A DNA stretch of 64,000 bases from Pseudomonadota bacterium. Lineage in GTDB: Bacteria > Cyanobacteriota > Vampirovibrionia > Obscuribacterales > Obscuribacteraceae. The notes beneath the pieces are model-generated. The model saw only the letters and a list, made by a program, of their open reading frames with translations, had not been told where the DNA came from and made no database searches. Below, piece by piece: positions 33,430 to 43,032 of this stretch. The translations under genes were made by a program, and so were the position numbers. Where the stretch lies: the NCBI GenBank assembly GCA_021325555.1, contig JAJPGY010000037.1, positions 62,001-126,000 of the forward strand. Direction: 5' to 3'. The stretch's first letter is position 1, and each line of letters opens with the position of its first letter.

Positions 33430-34917
33430 ATGTTCACCCTGGAAACGTGCTTAAATGCTATACGTGTGCCTGTGCCGGGGGGGCCGGGAGAGTTGAACGT
33501 CTCTGATAATGACTTTCTCAGGTTCCCGGAAGACTTTCTCTGGGGTGTTTCAACCTCGGCCTATCAGGTGGAGGGGCATCCCGCCGAGGCCCGGCATCGC
33601 CTGTCGGACTGGTCGCGCTGGGCGATCAACCACGGCAACATAGTGGACGGCACCACCGCCGATGCCGCTTGCGAGTTCTACGCGCGCTATCCGGACGACC
33701 TGGAGATCTGCCGGTCGCTGGGGATCAACTGCTTCAGGCTCAGCCTCAACTGGCCGGTCCTGCGCCCCAGGAGGACTAGCAACTTCTCGCTGGATTCGCG
33801 CGCGCTCGCCTATTACCGCAAGCTGCTGAGCGACATCAAGGCGGCGGGCATGAAGACCTTCGTCACCCTTTTCCATTTCTGCCTGCCGGCCTGGCTTGCC
33901 GATGTGGGCGGCTGGAACAACCCGCTCACGCTGTTGGAGTTCGAGCGCTATGCAGGGGCGGCGGCCGCCGAGCTGGGCGATCTGGTTGACTACTGGCTCA
34001 CGCTCAATGAGCCGCTTGTGTACATCTATCAGGGCTATATCAACGGCATCTGGCCGCCCGGGCACCAGCGCAACTACCTTCTCGCCTTCAAGACCATCAG
34101 GCGCATGCTGGAGGGTCACGCGGCCGCCTATCGGGCCATCCATCAAGCGTCTCCGGGGGCCCAGGTGAGCTACGTGATTCACTGGCGCCCTTTCGCCCCC
34201 CGCAACAAGCTGAATCCGCTCGACCAGGTGGTGCGCTTCTACCGGGATCGAATCTTCAACCACATCTTCCCGCACGCCGTTGAGAGCGGCGAGCTCACCT
34301 TCCCGCCGCCTATCGGCTCGGAGCCGCCAATCAAAAAGATATCGGGACCGATAGACGGGCTCAAGGGCAGCGTGGATTACCTGGCCATCAACTATTTCAC
34401 GCGGGAGATCTGCGAATTCCGGCCGAGCTGGCCGCCGGACATATTCGGCGTGCAATCGGACGTCTGCGTGCTGGAGACGACGGGCATGGGATGGGAGGTA
34501 TACCCGGAAGGGCTGTACTACCTGCTCACAGAAGACATAGCCCCTTACCGTTTCGGCGGCGACGGCCAGGAAAGGGCGATTTTCATCACCGAGAATGGCA
34601 TGGCCGATCCGTACCCGGCAGCCTTGAGCAAGGGCGACTGGTCGATCGAGGACGACAACCGGGTGAAGTATATGGTGGCTCATCTGGTGGCGATCCACAG
34701 AGCCATCGCCAATGGTGTCAATGTCAAAGGTTACATGCACTGGTCCTTGATCGACAATTTCGAGTGGTCGGAGGGGCTCAGGCCTAGATTCGGGCTTGTC
34801 AGGGTGAGTTATCCGACCCAGGAGCGGACGCTTCGCAAGAGCGCGGAGGTCTTCTCCCAGATAGTCCAGCACAACGCGCTGGCGCCCGCATATATCCAGA
34901 ACCACAGGCGGGCATGA
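33430..34917 (+). CDS. Family GH1 beta-glycosidase
   Basis: Retaining beta-glycosidase of the (beta/alpha)8 GH1 family; the likely activity is beta-glucosidase or beta-galactosidase. Seen motifs: the N-terminal signature FPEDFLWGVSTSAYQVEG, acid/base Glu in TLNEP (about 195), nucleophile Glu in ITENG (about 393), and the aglycone region HWSLIDNFEWSEG. The 495 residues include an unusual N-terminal stretch of about 30 residues before the signature, so the true start may be downstream of the first ATG. No signal peptide, so probably cytosolic. It is divergent from the TMTC-like gene. Confidence 0.92.
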   Translation: MFTLETCLNAIRVPVPGGPGELNVSDNDFLRFPEDFLWGVSTSAYQVEGHPAEARHRLSDWSRWAINHGNIVDGTTADAACEFYARYPDDLEICRSLGINCFRLSLNWPVLRPRRTSNFSLDSRALAYYRKLLSDIKAAGMKTFVTLFHFCLPAWLADVGGWNNPLTLLEFERYAGAAAAELGDLVDYWLTLNEPLVYIYQGYINGIWPPGHQRNYLLAFKTIRRMLEGHAAAYRAIHQASPGAQVSYVIHWRPFAPRNKLNPLDQVVRFYRDRIFNHIFPHAVESGELTFPPPIGSEPPIKKISGPIDGLKGSVDYLAINYFTREICEFRPSWPPDIFGVQSDVCVLETTGMGWEVYPEGLYYLLTEDIAPYRFGGDGQERAIFITENGMADPYPAALSKGDWSIEDDNRVKYMVAHLVAIHRAIANGVNVKGYMHWSLIDNFEWSEGLRPRFGLVRVSYPTQERTLRKSAEVFSQIVQHNALAPAYIQNHRRA

Positions 34918-34981
34918 CTGCCACGCCAGGGAGGGCGCGCCCCGCCCGCATCCGCCGGCTGAGCATGCGTAGCCGGAGCCA

Positions 34982-36952
34982 ATGCAAAACGGTAGAATCG
35001 GCCGTGTTATCTTACGTACGATCATGCGATCGAAATTCCCCTGCAAGATACCCGCTGTTGCCGCCGCGCTGTTTGCGGCGCTCCTGGCTGCCTTTCTCTT
35101 GATCGCCGGTTCGTCGTGCCTGGGGCAGGTTCTGCCGCCGGGCCCCGACATTCCCAGGGTCAAGGCCAGCCTGATTGCCGACGTGAAGGCGGTGCAGCCG
35201 GGCACGCCCTTCAAGCTGGGCGTGCGGCTGGACATGCCTGCCGGCTGGCACACCTACTACAAGGTAAGCGGCGACGCCGGCATGCCGACCGGCATCGACT
35301 GGGCCCTGCCGCCGGGCTTCAAGGCCGGCCCCCTGCTGTGGCAAAAGCCGCACAAGTTCAACGACTCGGGGATCACGACCTACGGCTATGCAGATCACAC
35401 CCTGATTGCCGCCACCATAACCCCGCCCGCCCGCCTGCCGCCCGGCGGCCGCCTCACGTTCTCGGCCAGGGTCCGGTGGCTGCAATGTAAAGAGCTCTGC
35501 GTGCCGGGCAAGGCCCGGGTCTCCTTGAGCCTGCCGGTTGCCGCGCCCGGCCCGGTGGCGGCGGACAACATGGATCTGTTCAAAACCGTCGGTTTCGAGG
35601 GCCCGCTCACCAGCGAGCCCCCGCTGCCCGCTCATGGCAGCGTCCTTACCGAGAACCTTCATGTCAAGGGGGTTGCCGGGCAGGGGTCGGCGCTGGGTGG
35701 CTTTTTTTTTCTCGCATTTGCCGGCGGCTTCATTCTCAACTTCATGCCCTGTGTCTTGCCGGTAATCTCGATCAAGGTCCTCGGCTTCGTCGAGCAGGCC
35801 GGTGAGGACAAAAGGCGTGTCCTGGAGCTGGGACTGGCATTTACAGCCGGAATCCTGGCCTCCTTTCTGGCGCTGGCCGGCATGGTCATCGCCGTGCAGA
35901 AGACCGGGCAACGGGTGGGCTGGGGCTTTCAGTTCCAGCACCCGGCCTTTGTGGTCGCCATGTGCGTCATCGTGCTCCTGCTTGCCCTGAGCCTCTTTGG
36001 GCTCTTCTACCTGTCGCCGCCGCCCGGACAGGCGGCAATCGACAGGGCGGCGAGCCGGGAGGGGCTTATCGGCACCTTCTTCAAGGGTGTGCTGGCGACG
36101 ACCCTGTCCACGCCGTGCACGGCGCCTTTCCTGGGCACGGCCGTCGGTTTCGCCTTCACGCAACCCCCCTGGATCATCGTCGCCATCTTCCTGACCGTTG
36201 GACTGGGCATGGCCTTTCCGTACCTGGTGCTCACCGCCTTGCCCGACTGGATGCGCTTCCTGCCCCGCCCTGGGGACTGGATGGAGCGTTTCAAGCAGTT
36301 CCTCGGCTTCCTCCTCCTGGCCACCGTTATCTGGCTGTTGCGGGTTCTGGGGGCGCAGGTGGGCTTCGAGCAAGCGCTCTGGGTGGCCGCCTTCCTGCTG
36401 GTGATTACCCTGGCCGTCTGGCTGGTGAGCAGCTTCACGGACCTGTCCAGCAGCGAAAGGCGGAGGTACACTGTGTGGGGCCTTGCCCTGGCGGTAACCG
36501 CGGCCGGCTACTACTTCTGCGTGGCCACGGTTCCCGGGCTGGGCAGACCGCTGCCGGTCGCGCCGGCGGGGCCGACAGTTGCCACCGGAAGCGATGACAT
36601 CGACTGGCGGCCTTTCAGCGTCGGCGCCCTCGACAAGGCGCTGGACTCCGGGCAGACCGTGTTCGTCGATTTCACCGCCGAATGGTGCCTGACCTGCAAG
36701 GTCAACGAGCACGCGGTAATCGGCACCAGACCGGTGGTGGAGAAATTGAAGGCGCTGCATGTGGTGACCTTCAAGGCAGACTGGACAAGGCAGGATCCGC
36801 AGATCACAGACCTGCTCCACAAGTTCGGCCGCTCGGGGGTGCCGCTGTATGTGATCTTTCCGGCCGGCCGCCCGACGGAGCCGATCGTTCTGCCCGAGGT
36901 GATCACGCAGCCGATCGTGCTGTCGGCGCTGGATGAGGCCGCCAGGTCGTGA
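34982..36952 (+). CDS. dsbD: Thiol:disulfide interchange protein DsbD
   Basis: Moves electrons from cytosolic thioredoxin across the membrane to periplasmic partners. The order is a signal peptide; an N-terminal alpha domain (about 50-200) with the Cys pair in QCKELCVPG; an eight-helix CcdA-like core with the two key membrane cysteines in MPCVLPV and STPCTAPF; and a C-terminal thioredoxin-like domain with CLTC in AEWCLTCKVNE. All catalytic cysteines are present. The first ATG (34982) has GGAG only 3-4 bases upstream; an in-frame ATG at 35024 gives a better signal peptide, so the start is uncertain by 14 residues. It converges on the peroxiredoxin gene with almost no gap. Confidence 0.93.
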   Translation: MQNGRIGRVILRTIMRSKFPCKIPAVAAALFAALLAAFLLIAGSSCLGQVLPPGPDIPRVKASLIADVKAVQPGTPFKLGVRLDMPAGWHTYYKVSGDAGMPTGIDWALPPGFKAGPLLWQKPHKFNDSGITTYGYADHTLIAATITPPARLPPGGRLTFSARVRWLQCKELCVPGKARVSLSLPVAAPGPVAADNMDLFKTVGFEGPLTSEPPLPAHGSVLTENLHVKGVAGQGSALGGFFFLAFAGGFILNFMPCVLPVISIKVLGFVEQAGEDKRRVLELGLAFTAGILASFLALAGMVIAVQKTGQRVGWGFQFQHPAFVVAMCVIVLLLALSLFGLFYLSPPPGQAAIDRAASREGLIGTFFKGVLATTLSTPCTAPFLGTAVGFAFTQPPWIIVAIFLTVGLGMAFPYLVLTALPDWMRFLPRPGDWMERFKQFLGFLLLATVIWLLRVLGAQVGFEQALWVAAFLLVITLAVWLVSSFTDLSSSERRRYTVWGLALAVTAAGYYFCVATVPGLGRPLPVAPAGPTVATGSDDIDWRPFSVGALDKALDSGQTVFVDFTAEWCLTCKVNEHAVIGTRPVVEKLKALHVVTFKADWTRQDPQITDLLHKFGRSGVPLYVIFPAGRPTEPIVLPEVITQPIVLSALDEAARS

Positions 36953-36953
36953 C

Positions 36954-37424
36954 CTATTTCAACCCGCGCACGACCTCGAGCAGCTCGGCGTTGTTCGGCA
37001 TTCCCTCGAAAACGTGGCGCACGATGCCCTTCTTGTCGATCACGAAGAGGACACGACTGGCCATATCGGACCCTTCGCGGAGAACCCCATAGGCTCTGGC
37101 TATCGCCGTGTCCTGGTCGGCGATGAGCGGTATGGTCAGTGCGTGCTTGCGGCTGAACTCCTCGTGGCTGGCCACCGAATCGCACGACACGCCCAGCACC
37201 TGCGTGTCCGCGTTGTTGAACTCCTTGGAATCGGCGGAGAAACTGCACATCTCCCTGGTGCAGCCGGGCGTCATGTCTTTGGGGTAGAAGGCCAGGATCA
37301 CGTTTTTCTTGCCTATGAACTCGTCGAGCGAGATGGTGCCGGATGGATAGGCCTGGGCCTTGATCTTGGGAGCCTGCTCGCCCACCTGGGGAACCTTCAG
37401 TGCCGCCTCGCGTGGTGTTGTCAT
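36954..37424 (-). CDS. bcp: Peroxiredoxin, Bcp/PrxQ type
   Basis: Thiol peroxidase of 156 residues that reduces H2O2 and organic peroxides. The peroxidatic Cys is in PKDMTPGCTREMC; the second Cys lies five residues later, the spacing of atypical 2-Cys BCP/PrxQ enzymes. Other family motifs are FYPKD and GVSCDS. The start at 37424 has AAGGAG about 9 bases upstream; a longer frame to 37469 has none. Its neighbour dsbD may supply reducing power in the envelope, but this protein has no signal peptide and is probably cytosolic. Confidence 0.92.
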   Translation of the reverse strand: MTTPREAALKVPQVGEQAPKIKAQAYPSGTISLDEFIGKKNVILAFYPKDMTPGCTREMCSFSADSKEFNNADTQVLGVSCDSVASHEEFSRKHALTIPLIADQDTAIARAYGVLREGSDMASRVLFVIDKKGIVRHVFEGMPNNAELLEVVRGLK

Positions 37425-37588
37425 TGTTCCATTCTCCTTTTTGAAACTGCTCCTGCCTGGCAGGTGCACCCGGGGGCGCGGGCGGGGCGTGCCCGGCCCC
37501 TGCAGGTTCCGCTGTCATTAACTTCCGCCTGGGATGGGATATTCTCCCACGCCGGCAAGGCGGGGTGGTCAAGGTGGATCGGGGTCGA

Positions 37589-40411
37589 CTAGCCTTTGAC
37601 GGTGGCCTCGATGGCCTCCAGCAGCCCATCGAGCTTGCCCGGGTCGGGCGAGTCCCAGAAGACGGCCAGGATGCCGACATCCACGTTGGTGAAGACCGTC
37701 GCCCGAGCGGCCGATTGAAAGATGGATTGATTGAGCGAGCCCAGCTCCAGCTTTTTTGTCGCCACGTCCGTGTGGCTGTGAACGGAGATGGCCATGGCGC
37801 CGAGCACGTCCTTGTCCATCCCCGCTTCCAGCGTCGAGGCGATCACCAGCCCGTCGTGGCCGACGATCAGGCAGCCGGCCACTCCCGGGTAGTCGTCTAT
37901 CTTCTTGAGCAGGGCCCGTATGCCTTCGCCGCGGGCGGCGCTTATCACGCGGGCCGTCGTCAGACCGGCACCGCGCTTTTCGGCGCTCTTGATGATGTTG
38001 CTGACGGCCTGCACGTCCAGGAGCATCTTGCCGATCGACTTCATCGAGCCGGGCGTGTCCTGCCCTACAGCCTGGTACGACCCCGAGCTCTGCGACAGGC
38101 GGCCGAACTCCTTGATCGGGGCGGCCGGAGACTTTGAAGGCTCGGCGACCGCCTTATCGTGCTGGCTCTCCCCGGGGGCCGCGTTCGCCTGTTCCGCCGC
38201 CGCCGGTTGTGCTTCCAGGCCCGACGTTGGCGCGTCCTGTCCCGCTGGTGCCGTCTCAGCCTTCTCGGTCGGCTGGTTGGAAAGGCTGGCCAGCAGCTCC
38301 CGCACCTGATCCGCAGCCACAGCCGCCCGCGTGGGGGTGGTCGGGCCGGGCTCGGGGGCGCCGGTTTCCGCCGGGCTCACCGCCACGGGCTCCTCCGCTG
38401 CTTCGGGCTGGGCTGGCGGGAGCGGTGGCGCCTCGACCGGCGCAGCGGCCGCAGCCGGCTCACTTTGCCTGTCCGGCCCTGCGGCCGGAGCCGGTTTATC
38501 CTGCGTGGCTGGCTCAGCGGGCAGCGCGGCGGCAGCCTGGGCCAAGCCGGTCGCCGCGCTTGCGGCAGCCGGATTGGGCGGGGACGTGTCGTCGCCTTCC
38601 GCCCTGGACTTCACCTTCATCACGTTGGCGATCGCCTTTAGCAGCCCGTCGGCGCTTGCGGCGCCGGGCCTGTCGGAGAACACGGCCAGGATGCCGTCGT
38701 CGAGCTTGCGCAGCACGGTGAGTTTGCCGGCCGACTGCAGGATGATTTCGCTTGCCACCCCCAGGGACAGCTTGCCGGCGGCGATATCCGAGCTGTTCTG
38801 GATTGCCAGCGACATCGCCGCCAGCACGTCTTTGTCCTTCGACAGCTCCATGGTTGTGGCGATGACGAGACCGTCGTTGCCGATGATCATGCTGCCCCCC
38901 ACGCCCGGGTAGCTGTCGACGTATGTCAGAAGCGTGCGGATGGCTTCGCCGCGCTCGGCGCTGACGACGCGGGCGGTGGTGATCCCGCCGCTTCCCCCGC
39001 CCCGTTTGATGATGTTTTCCACGGCCTGGGTGTCGATCAGCATCTTGCCAAGCGTCTTCATGCCGCCGGAGCTCTCCACGTCCTCGGAGCCCTTGGCGCT
39101 GGCCTTGGCGGAGAGCCGGCCGAAGTCTTTTACGTCCTTCGGCGGCTCTGTCTGCGGGCGGGCGGCAGGCAGAGCCGCCGCCTCGCTTTGCCCCGTCTCG
39201 CCCCGCAACTGGGCAAGGGTTTCGGCGGATACCTGGCGCAAGGCTTCCTTGGACACCAGCTTGGCGAAGGCGTCGTCTATCTCTTCGCCCGCCACCTCCT
39301 CCTCGAACACCTTCTCCGGCTCTGCCACCGTATCCGGTGAGGCCTCTGCCTCGGCGTCCAGCGGGGCAAGCGGCCCGGTCAGCGGCTCGGCGGCGAGAAG
39401 CTCCTTGAGCGAAGGCTGCTCGGACGGCGCCGCGGCCGGCTCCCCGCCGTCAGGCGGTGGGGGTTCCGGCCCGCCGCTGACCTCGGCGGGCTCCGCTGAG
39501 GTTGCCCCCGGCGCGGGCACGGTGCCGGCGCCCGGCTGGCTGGCTTCAGCCTCCTTGTCCAGCCGGGCGCAGGCCTCCGGCTGCCCGGCCGAAACGGTAA
39601 GCTGGGCTGGTGACTCGGTCCGGGGAGCAAAGTCGATCGCGCGCGGCGTGCCGCTTTCCTGCTTCCCCTGGCCGCCGAGAATGATTGCCTCGGGCTGCTG
39701 GCGGGCGGTGGCTGCTTCGGCGGCCTTGCTCTCCTCCTTGAAAAGGGTCTCGAGCGACGGCTTCTCCTCCGGATGCAAGGAGCGCTCCAGGCGCATGATC
39801 CGCGAAATATCCAGGCTCTCCAGGATCTCCTTGACGGAGGGAACGGCTTTTGCTGCCGCCCTGGGTTTCACTTCGGCAGGAGGTGCTGCGGTCGGGGGCG
39901 AGAAGTCGTGCTCGGCCACAGGCGCGCCCGCAGCCGGCTCGGCGGCAGGGGCCGCTGGCGACGGTTCGCCCGGCGCCGCTCTCGCGGACGAGGGCTCGAT
40001 CAGGCGGGCCTTGAGGGCGGGGGGCTCCCCGGGCAGCTGCAGCTTGAACAGGGACAATGTGCAGGCGATGCCGGCCACATTCATGATCACCAGCTGAACC
40101 CAGCTTATGAGCACCAGCGAATCCGGCAGCATCTGGGAAAGCTGCGCCACCGAGTTGCCGACGGAGCCCACGAGCATGGAGAATCCGAGCACCGAGGCGG
40201 TAAGCTTGACGATCTGCTCGGTCGAGGCGTTCTCATAGAAAAGCAGGCTGCAAAAAAGAGCCAGGCCCACCTCGCCGACGAACAACGCCAGAAGCGGGAT
40301 CTCGACGATCTTGTCCGGGTATTGTTGAGGGTAATAAAAAACGCAGGCCAGCCCGGCGGCCAGAGCCAGCACGACGAGCACTCGGTTCGGATTGACGATC
40401 AGGTTATACAT
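37589..40411 (-). CDS. Membrane protein with two roadblock/LC7 domains
   Basis: A 940-residue protein. The N-terminus (about 1-130) has four probable membrane helices (VLVVLALAAGLACVFYY; IPLLALFVGEVGLALFCSLL; LTASVLGFSMLVGSVG; LVLISWVQLVIMNVAGIACTL, each quoted in part). Then come long Pro/Ala/Glu-rich disordered regions, a first roadblock domain (about 480-605, GGSMIIGNDGLVIATTM), another disordered linker, and a second roadblock domain (about 820-940, AGCLIVGHDGLVIASTL). A motif of the form FGRLS followed by GKMLhDxQAVxNIIK precedes each domain, so a unit was duplicated. Roadblock proteins such as MglB regulate small Ras-like GTPases in polarity and motility. No GTPase of that type is beside it. 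No ribosome site is visible. Function unknown. Confidence 0.8.
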   Translation of the reverse strand: MYNLIVNPNRVLVVLALAAGLACVFYYPQQYPDKIVEIPLLALFVGEVGLALFCSLLFYENASTEQIVKLTASVLGFSMLVGSVGNSVAQLSQMLPDSLVLISWVQLVIMNVAGIACTLSLFKLQLPGEPPALKARLIEPSSARAAPGEPSPAAPAAEPAAGAPVAEHDFSPPTAAPPAEVKPRAAAKAVPSVKEILESLDISRIMRLERSLHPEEKPSLETLFKEESKAAEAATARQQPEAIILGGQGKQESGTPRAIDFAPRTESPAQLTVSAGQPEACARLDKEAEASQPGAGTVPAPGATSAEPAEVSGGPEPPPPDGGEPAAAPSEQPSLKELLAAEPLTGPLAPLDAEAEASPDTVAEPEKVFEEEVAGEEIDDAFAKLVSKEALRQVSAETLAQLRGETGQSEAAALPAARPQTEPPKDVKDFGRLSAKASAKGSEDVESSGGMKTLGKMLIDTQAVENIIKRGGGSGGITTARVVSAERGEAIRTLLTYVDSYPGVGGSMIIGNDGLVIATTMELSKDKDVLAAMSLAIQNSSDIAAGKLSLGVASEIILQSAGKLTVLRKLDDGILAVFSDRPGAASADGLLKAIANVMKVKSRAEGDDTSPPNPAAASAATGLAQAAAALPAEPATQDKPAPAAGPDRQSEPAAAAAPVEAPPLPPAQPEAAEEPVAVSPAETGAPEPGPTTPTRAAVAADQVRELLASLSNQPTEKAETAPAGQDAPTSGLEAQPAAAEQANAAPGESQHDKAVAEPSKSPAAPIKEFGRLSQSSGSYQAVGQDTPGSMKSIGKMLLDVQAVSNIIKSAEKRGAGLTTARVISAARGEGIRALLKKIDDYPGVAGCLIVGHDGLVIASTLEAGMDKDVLGAMAISVHSHTDVATKKLELGSLNQSIFQSAARATVFTNVDVGILAVFWDSPDPGKLDGLLEAIEATVKG

Positions 40412-40483
40412 GGGGGCAAACTGACCAGGGATTCCAGGCCCGGGATGGGCACACTACTTCTCCTAATTACTATACCCGCGCCG

Positions 40484-40508
40484 GGAAAATAATGCCCCGT
40501 CGGGGCCT
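40484..40508 (-). terminator. Probable rho-independent terminator after pheT
   Basis: On the minus strand, 46 bases after the pheT stop: GCCCC-GAC-GGGGC followed by ATTATTTT. The stem is short but fully GC and the tail is T-rich. It would separate the pheST operon from the roadblock gene downstream. Confidence 0.5.
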
Positions 40509-40551
40509 TTCGGGGTGGCGCACCGGCTTGCGAGCGTGGGGTTATAAATGA

Positions 40552-43017
40552 TTAAGCGCGGAACGTCGCGCCCAGCTGGTTTTTCAGGCGGTCACGGATG
40601 GAGCTCATGCGCTGCTCGACCTCCTCGGCTGTGAGCGTGGCCGCCGGGTGCTGGAAGGTCAGCCGGAAGGATAGGCTGCGGGTGCCGCCGGGCAGCTGGA
40701 AAACGCTCACCAGCTCGAGGGCCCGCAGATTGTCGCCGGCGGCGGAGACTATGCAGTCGCGCACTGCCTGGTGCTCTATCTGCGGTGCCAGATCGGCGGT
40801 CAGGTCTCGCACCACCGGCGGTGTCGCAGGTACCTCGGCGAAGGCCGGCTGCCTCCGCCAAGCGCGCAGGCTGTCTATGCTGAGCTCGAAAAGCGAGATC
40901 GGCCCGCGCAAGCCCAGCTTATCGGCCTGTGCCGGGTGAATATCTCCCAGCTGTCCCAGCGTCACCCGCCTGTCGCCCCAAACGTGCTCGATGGCGCAGC
41001 AGCGCCCCGGGTGCAGCCACGGCTGCTCGGCATCGAGCGGGCGGAAGCGGAGCGTGCCTGCCGGCAGGCCCAGCCTCCCGGCCAGGTTCTCGATCATGCC
41101 CTTGGCCACATAGAAGTTCGATCCCTCCTCGGGCGCTGCCTGAGCGGAATCGCCCTGCCAGCGGCTGAGCGCCCGGGCGCCGCAGACCACCGCCGAGGCG
41201 AAAAGCTCCTCCTCCACCCCGGTTTCCTTGTGCGAGCCGTCGCCCACGCGCCGGTAGACGCGCCCGATCTCGAAGAGCCAGACGTCCTTGCGCCCGCGAT
41301 CCTGATTGTAGGAGACCGCTTTCAGCAGCCCGGGAAGCAGGCTCTCGCGCAGAGCCTGGTGGTCCTCCGAAAGCGGGTTAAGCACCCTGACCGTGGTCGA
41401 TCTGCCCTTGTGCGACGGCGCCGCCGCCGTTGCCAGGTCGCCCCCGACCAGGCTGGAGATGTAAGCCTCGTTCAGCCCGCAGGCTGCCAGCGCTGTTCTT
41501 ACCACCGACTGGCTGTCGTCGGGCGGATCCGGGGCTACCGTGCTGGCCGGCATGGACGGCGCTATGCGCTCGTAGCCGTACAGGCGGCAGACCTCCTCGA
41601 GGAGATCTATCTCGCGGCTGACGTCGCCCTGCCGGAAGCTGGGGACAAAGACGGATAGCTCTGATGGCGACACCGTTTTGGCCTGAAACTCGAGCGGGGC
41701 CAGCAGGTCGGTCACTTCCCGGGCAGAAAGCTCGATCCCGGCCAGCCGCTTCAGTTGCCGCAGGCGCAGGCTGACGACGACAGGCTTGACCTCGTCGCTG
41801 CCACCATGGCTGAGGCGCCCCAGGTAGCCGCCGCAGCTCTCCAGAATCATGGCCGCCGCCCGGTCGGAGGCCTGGCGCACGCCGGCCGGATCCACTCCCC
41901 GCTCGAAACGCAGGCTGCTCTCGCTCGACAGCCCGAGCAGCCTGCTCGAGCGCCTGACCCGCGCCGGATGGAAGGCGGCCGCCTCCAGGGCCACGAAGGT
42001 GGTCTCCTCGCTGATCTCGCTTTCCTTGCCGCCCATCACCCCGGCCACCCCCAGCGGGCGCAGCCCCTCGGCGATGGTCAGGATCTCCTCTGTAAGCATA
42101 CGCTCGCGCCCGTCTATGGTCGTGAGCAGCTCTCCGGGCCTGCCGCGCCGCACGTCCATCTGCCTGGTCAAGAGCCTGGCCATGTCATAGGCGTGCAGCG
42201 GCTGCCCGAGCTCGTGGAGGACATAGTTGGTGACGTCCACCACGTTGTTGACCGGGCGGACGCCGACGGCCTCCAGCCGGCGGGTGATGCGGAGCGGGGA
42301 GGGACCGACGCGGATGCCCTGGAGCACGCGCAGGCTGAAAAACGGGCAATCCTGCGGGTTCTCGATCTTGATCTCAATCTCTTCGCTGGTGCTGTCCACC
42401 TCGGGAAGCCTCCAGGCGGGCTGCCGCATGGGCCGCTGGCAGAGCGCGGCGACCTCGCGGGCCATGCCCTTGACCGACAGGGCGTCGCCCCGGTTGGAGC
42501 GCGGCTCGACATGAAGTATGTCATCCGGATACAGGCGGAGGAGCTTGATTACATCCAGACCCAGCTCGGGGGCGCCGTAAAGTATCAGGATCCCCTCGCT
42601 TTCACCGCCTGTGATACCAAGCTCGGGCGGCGAGCAGAGCATGCCGCAGGATGTCACGCCGCGGATTTTGGTCGGCTTGATCTCGAGCGGGCTGCCGTCG
42701 TGGCGGTTAATCACCCGCGCCCCCGGCAGGGCTACCGGAACGCGCTGCCCGACAATGATGTTGTCCGCCCCGCAGACAATTTCCAGCGGCTCGGCGGCGG
42801 CGTCTATCTTCACCCGGGTCAACCGGATCTTGCTGGCGTTGGGATGCGGGTTGATCTCCACTATTTCGCCCACCTTCACGGGACCGACAATATCGGGCCC
42901 GACCCGCCGCACCTCCTCCACCTCGAAGGCGCCCATGGTCAGCTTGTCGGCGACCTCCTGCGGGGAAAGATCGCTCACGTCCACATAATCCAGCAGCCAG
43001 TCGAATGAAAGCCTCAC
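40552..43017 (-). CDS. pheT: Phenylalanyl-tRNA synthetase, beta subunit
   Basis: Beta subunit of the alpha2-beta2 enzyme. The 821 residues show the N-terminal tRNA-binding OB fold (VGEIVEINPHPNASKIRLTR), the B3/B4 editing region, the B5 domain, a synthetase-like core (ERGVDPAGVRQASDRAA and RFERG), and a C-terminal ferredoxin-like anticodon domain (RDLTADLAPQIEHQAVRDCI). Full length for the bacterial family. It starts 15 bases after pheS and shares its transcript. Confidence 0.95.
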   Translation of the reverse strand: MRLSFDWLLDYVDVSDLSPQEVADKLTMGAFEVEEVRRVGPDIVGPVKVGEIVEINPHPNASKIRLTRVKIDAAAEPLEIVCGADNIIVGQRVPVALPGARVINRHDGSPLEIKPTKIRGVTSCGMLCSPPELGITGGESEGILILYGAPELGLDVIKLLRLYPDDILHVEPRSNRGDALSVKGMAREVAALCQRPMRQPAWRLPEVDSTSEEIEIKIENPQDCPFFSLRVLQGIRVGPSPLRITRRLEAVGVRPVNNVVDVTNYVLHELGQPLHAYDMARLLTRQMDVRRGRPGELLTTIDGRERMLTEEILTIAEGLRPLGVAGVMGGKESEISEETTFVALEAAAFHPARVRRSSRLLGLSSESSLRFERGVDPAGVRQASDRAAAMILESCGGYLGRLSHGGSDEVKPVVVSLRLRQLKRLAGIELSAREVTDLLAPLEFQAKTVSPSELSVFVPSFRQGDVSREIDLLEEVCRLYGYERIAPSMPASTVAPDPPDDSQSVVRTALAACGLNEAYISSLVGGDLATAAAPSHKGRSTTVRVLNPLSEDHQALRESLLPGLLKAVSYNQDRGRKDVWLFEIGRVYRRVGDGSHKETGVEEELFASAVVCGARALSRWQGDSAQAAPEEGSNFYVAKGMIENLAGRLGLPAGTLRFRPLDAEQPWLHPGRCCAIEHVWGDRRVTLGQLGDIHPAQADKLGLRGPISLFELSIDSLRAWRRQPAFAEVPATPPVVRDLTADLAPQIEHQAVRDCIVSAAGDNLRALELVSVFQLPGGTRSLSFRLTFQHPAATLTAEEVEQRMSSIRDRLKNQLGATFRA

Positions 43018-43032
43018 GGTTCTTGTTGCCTG

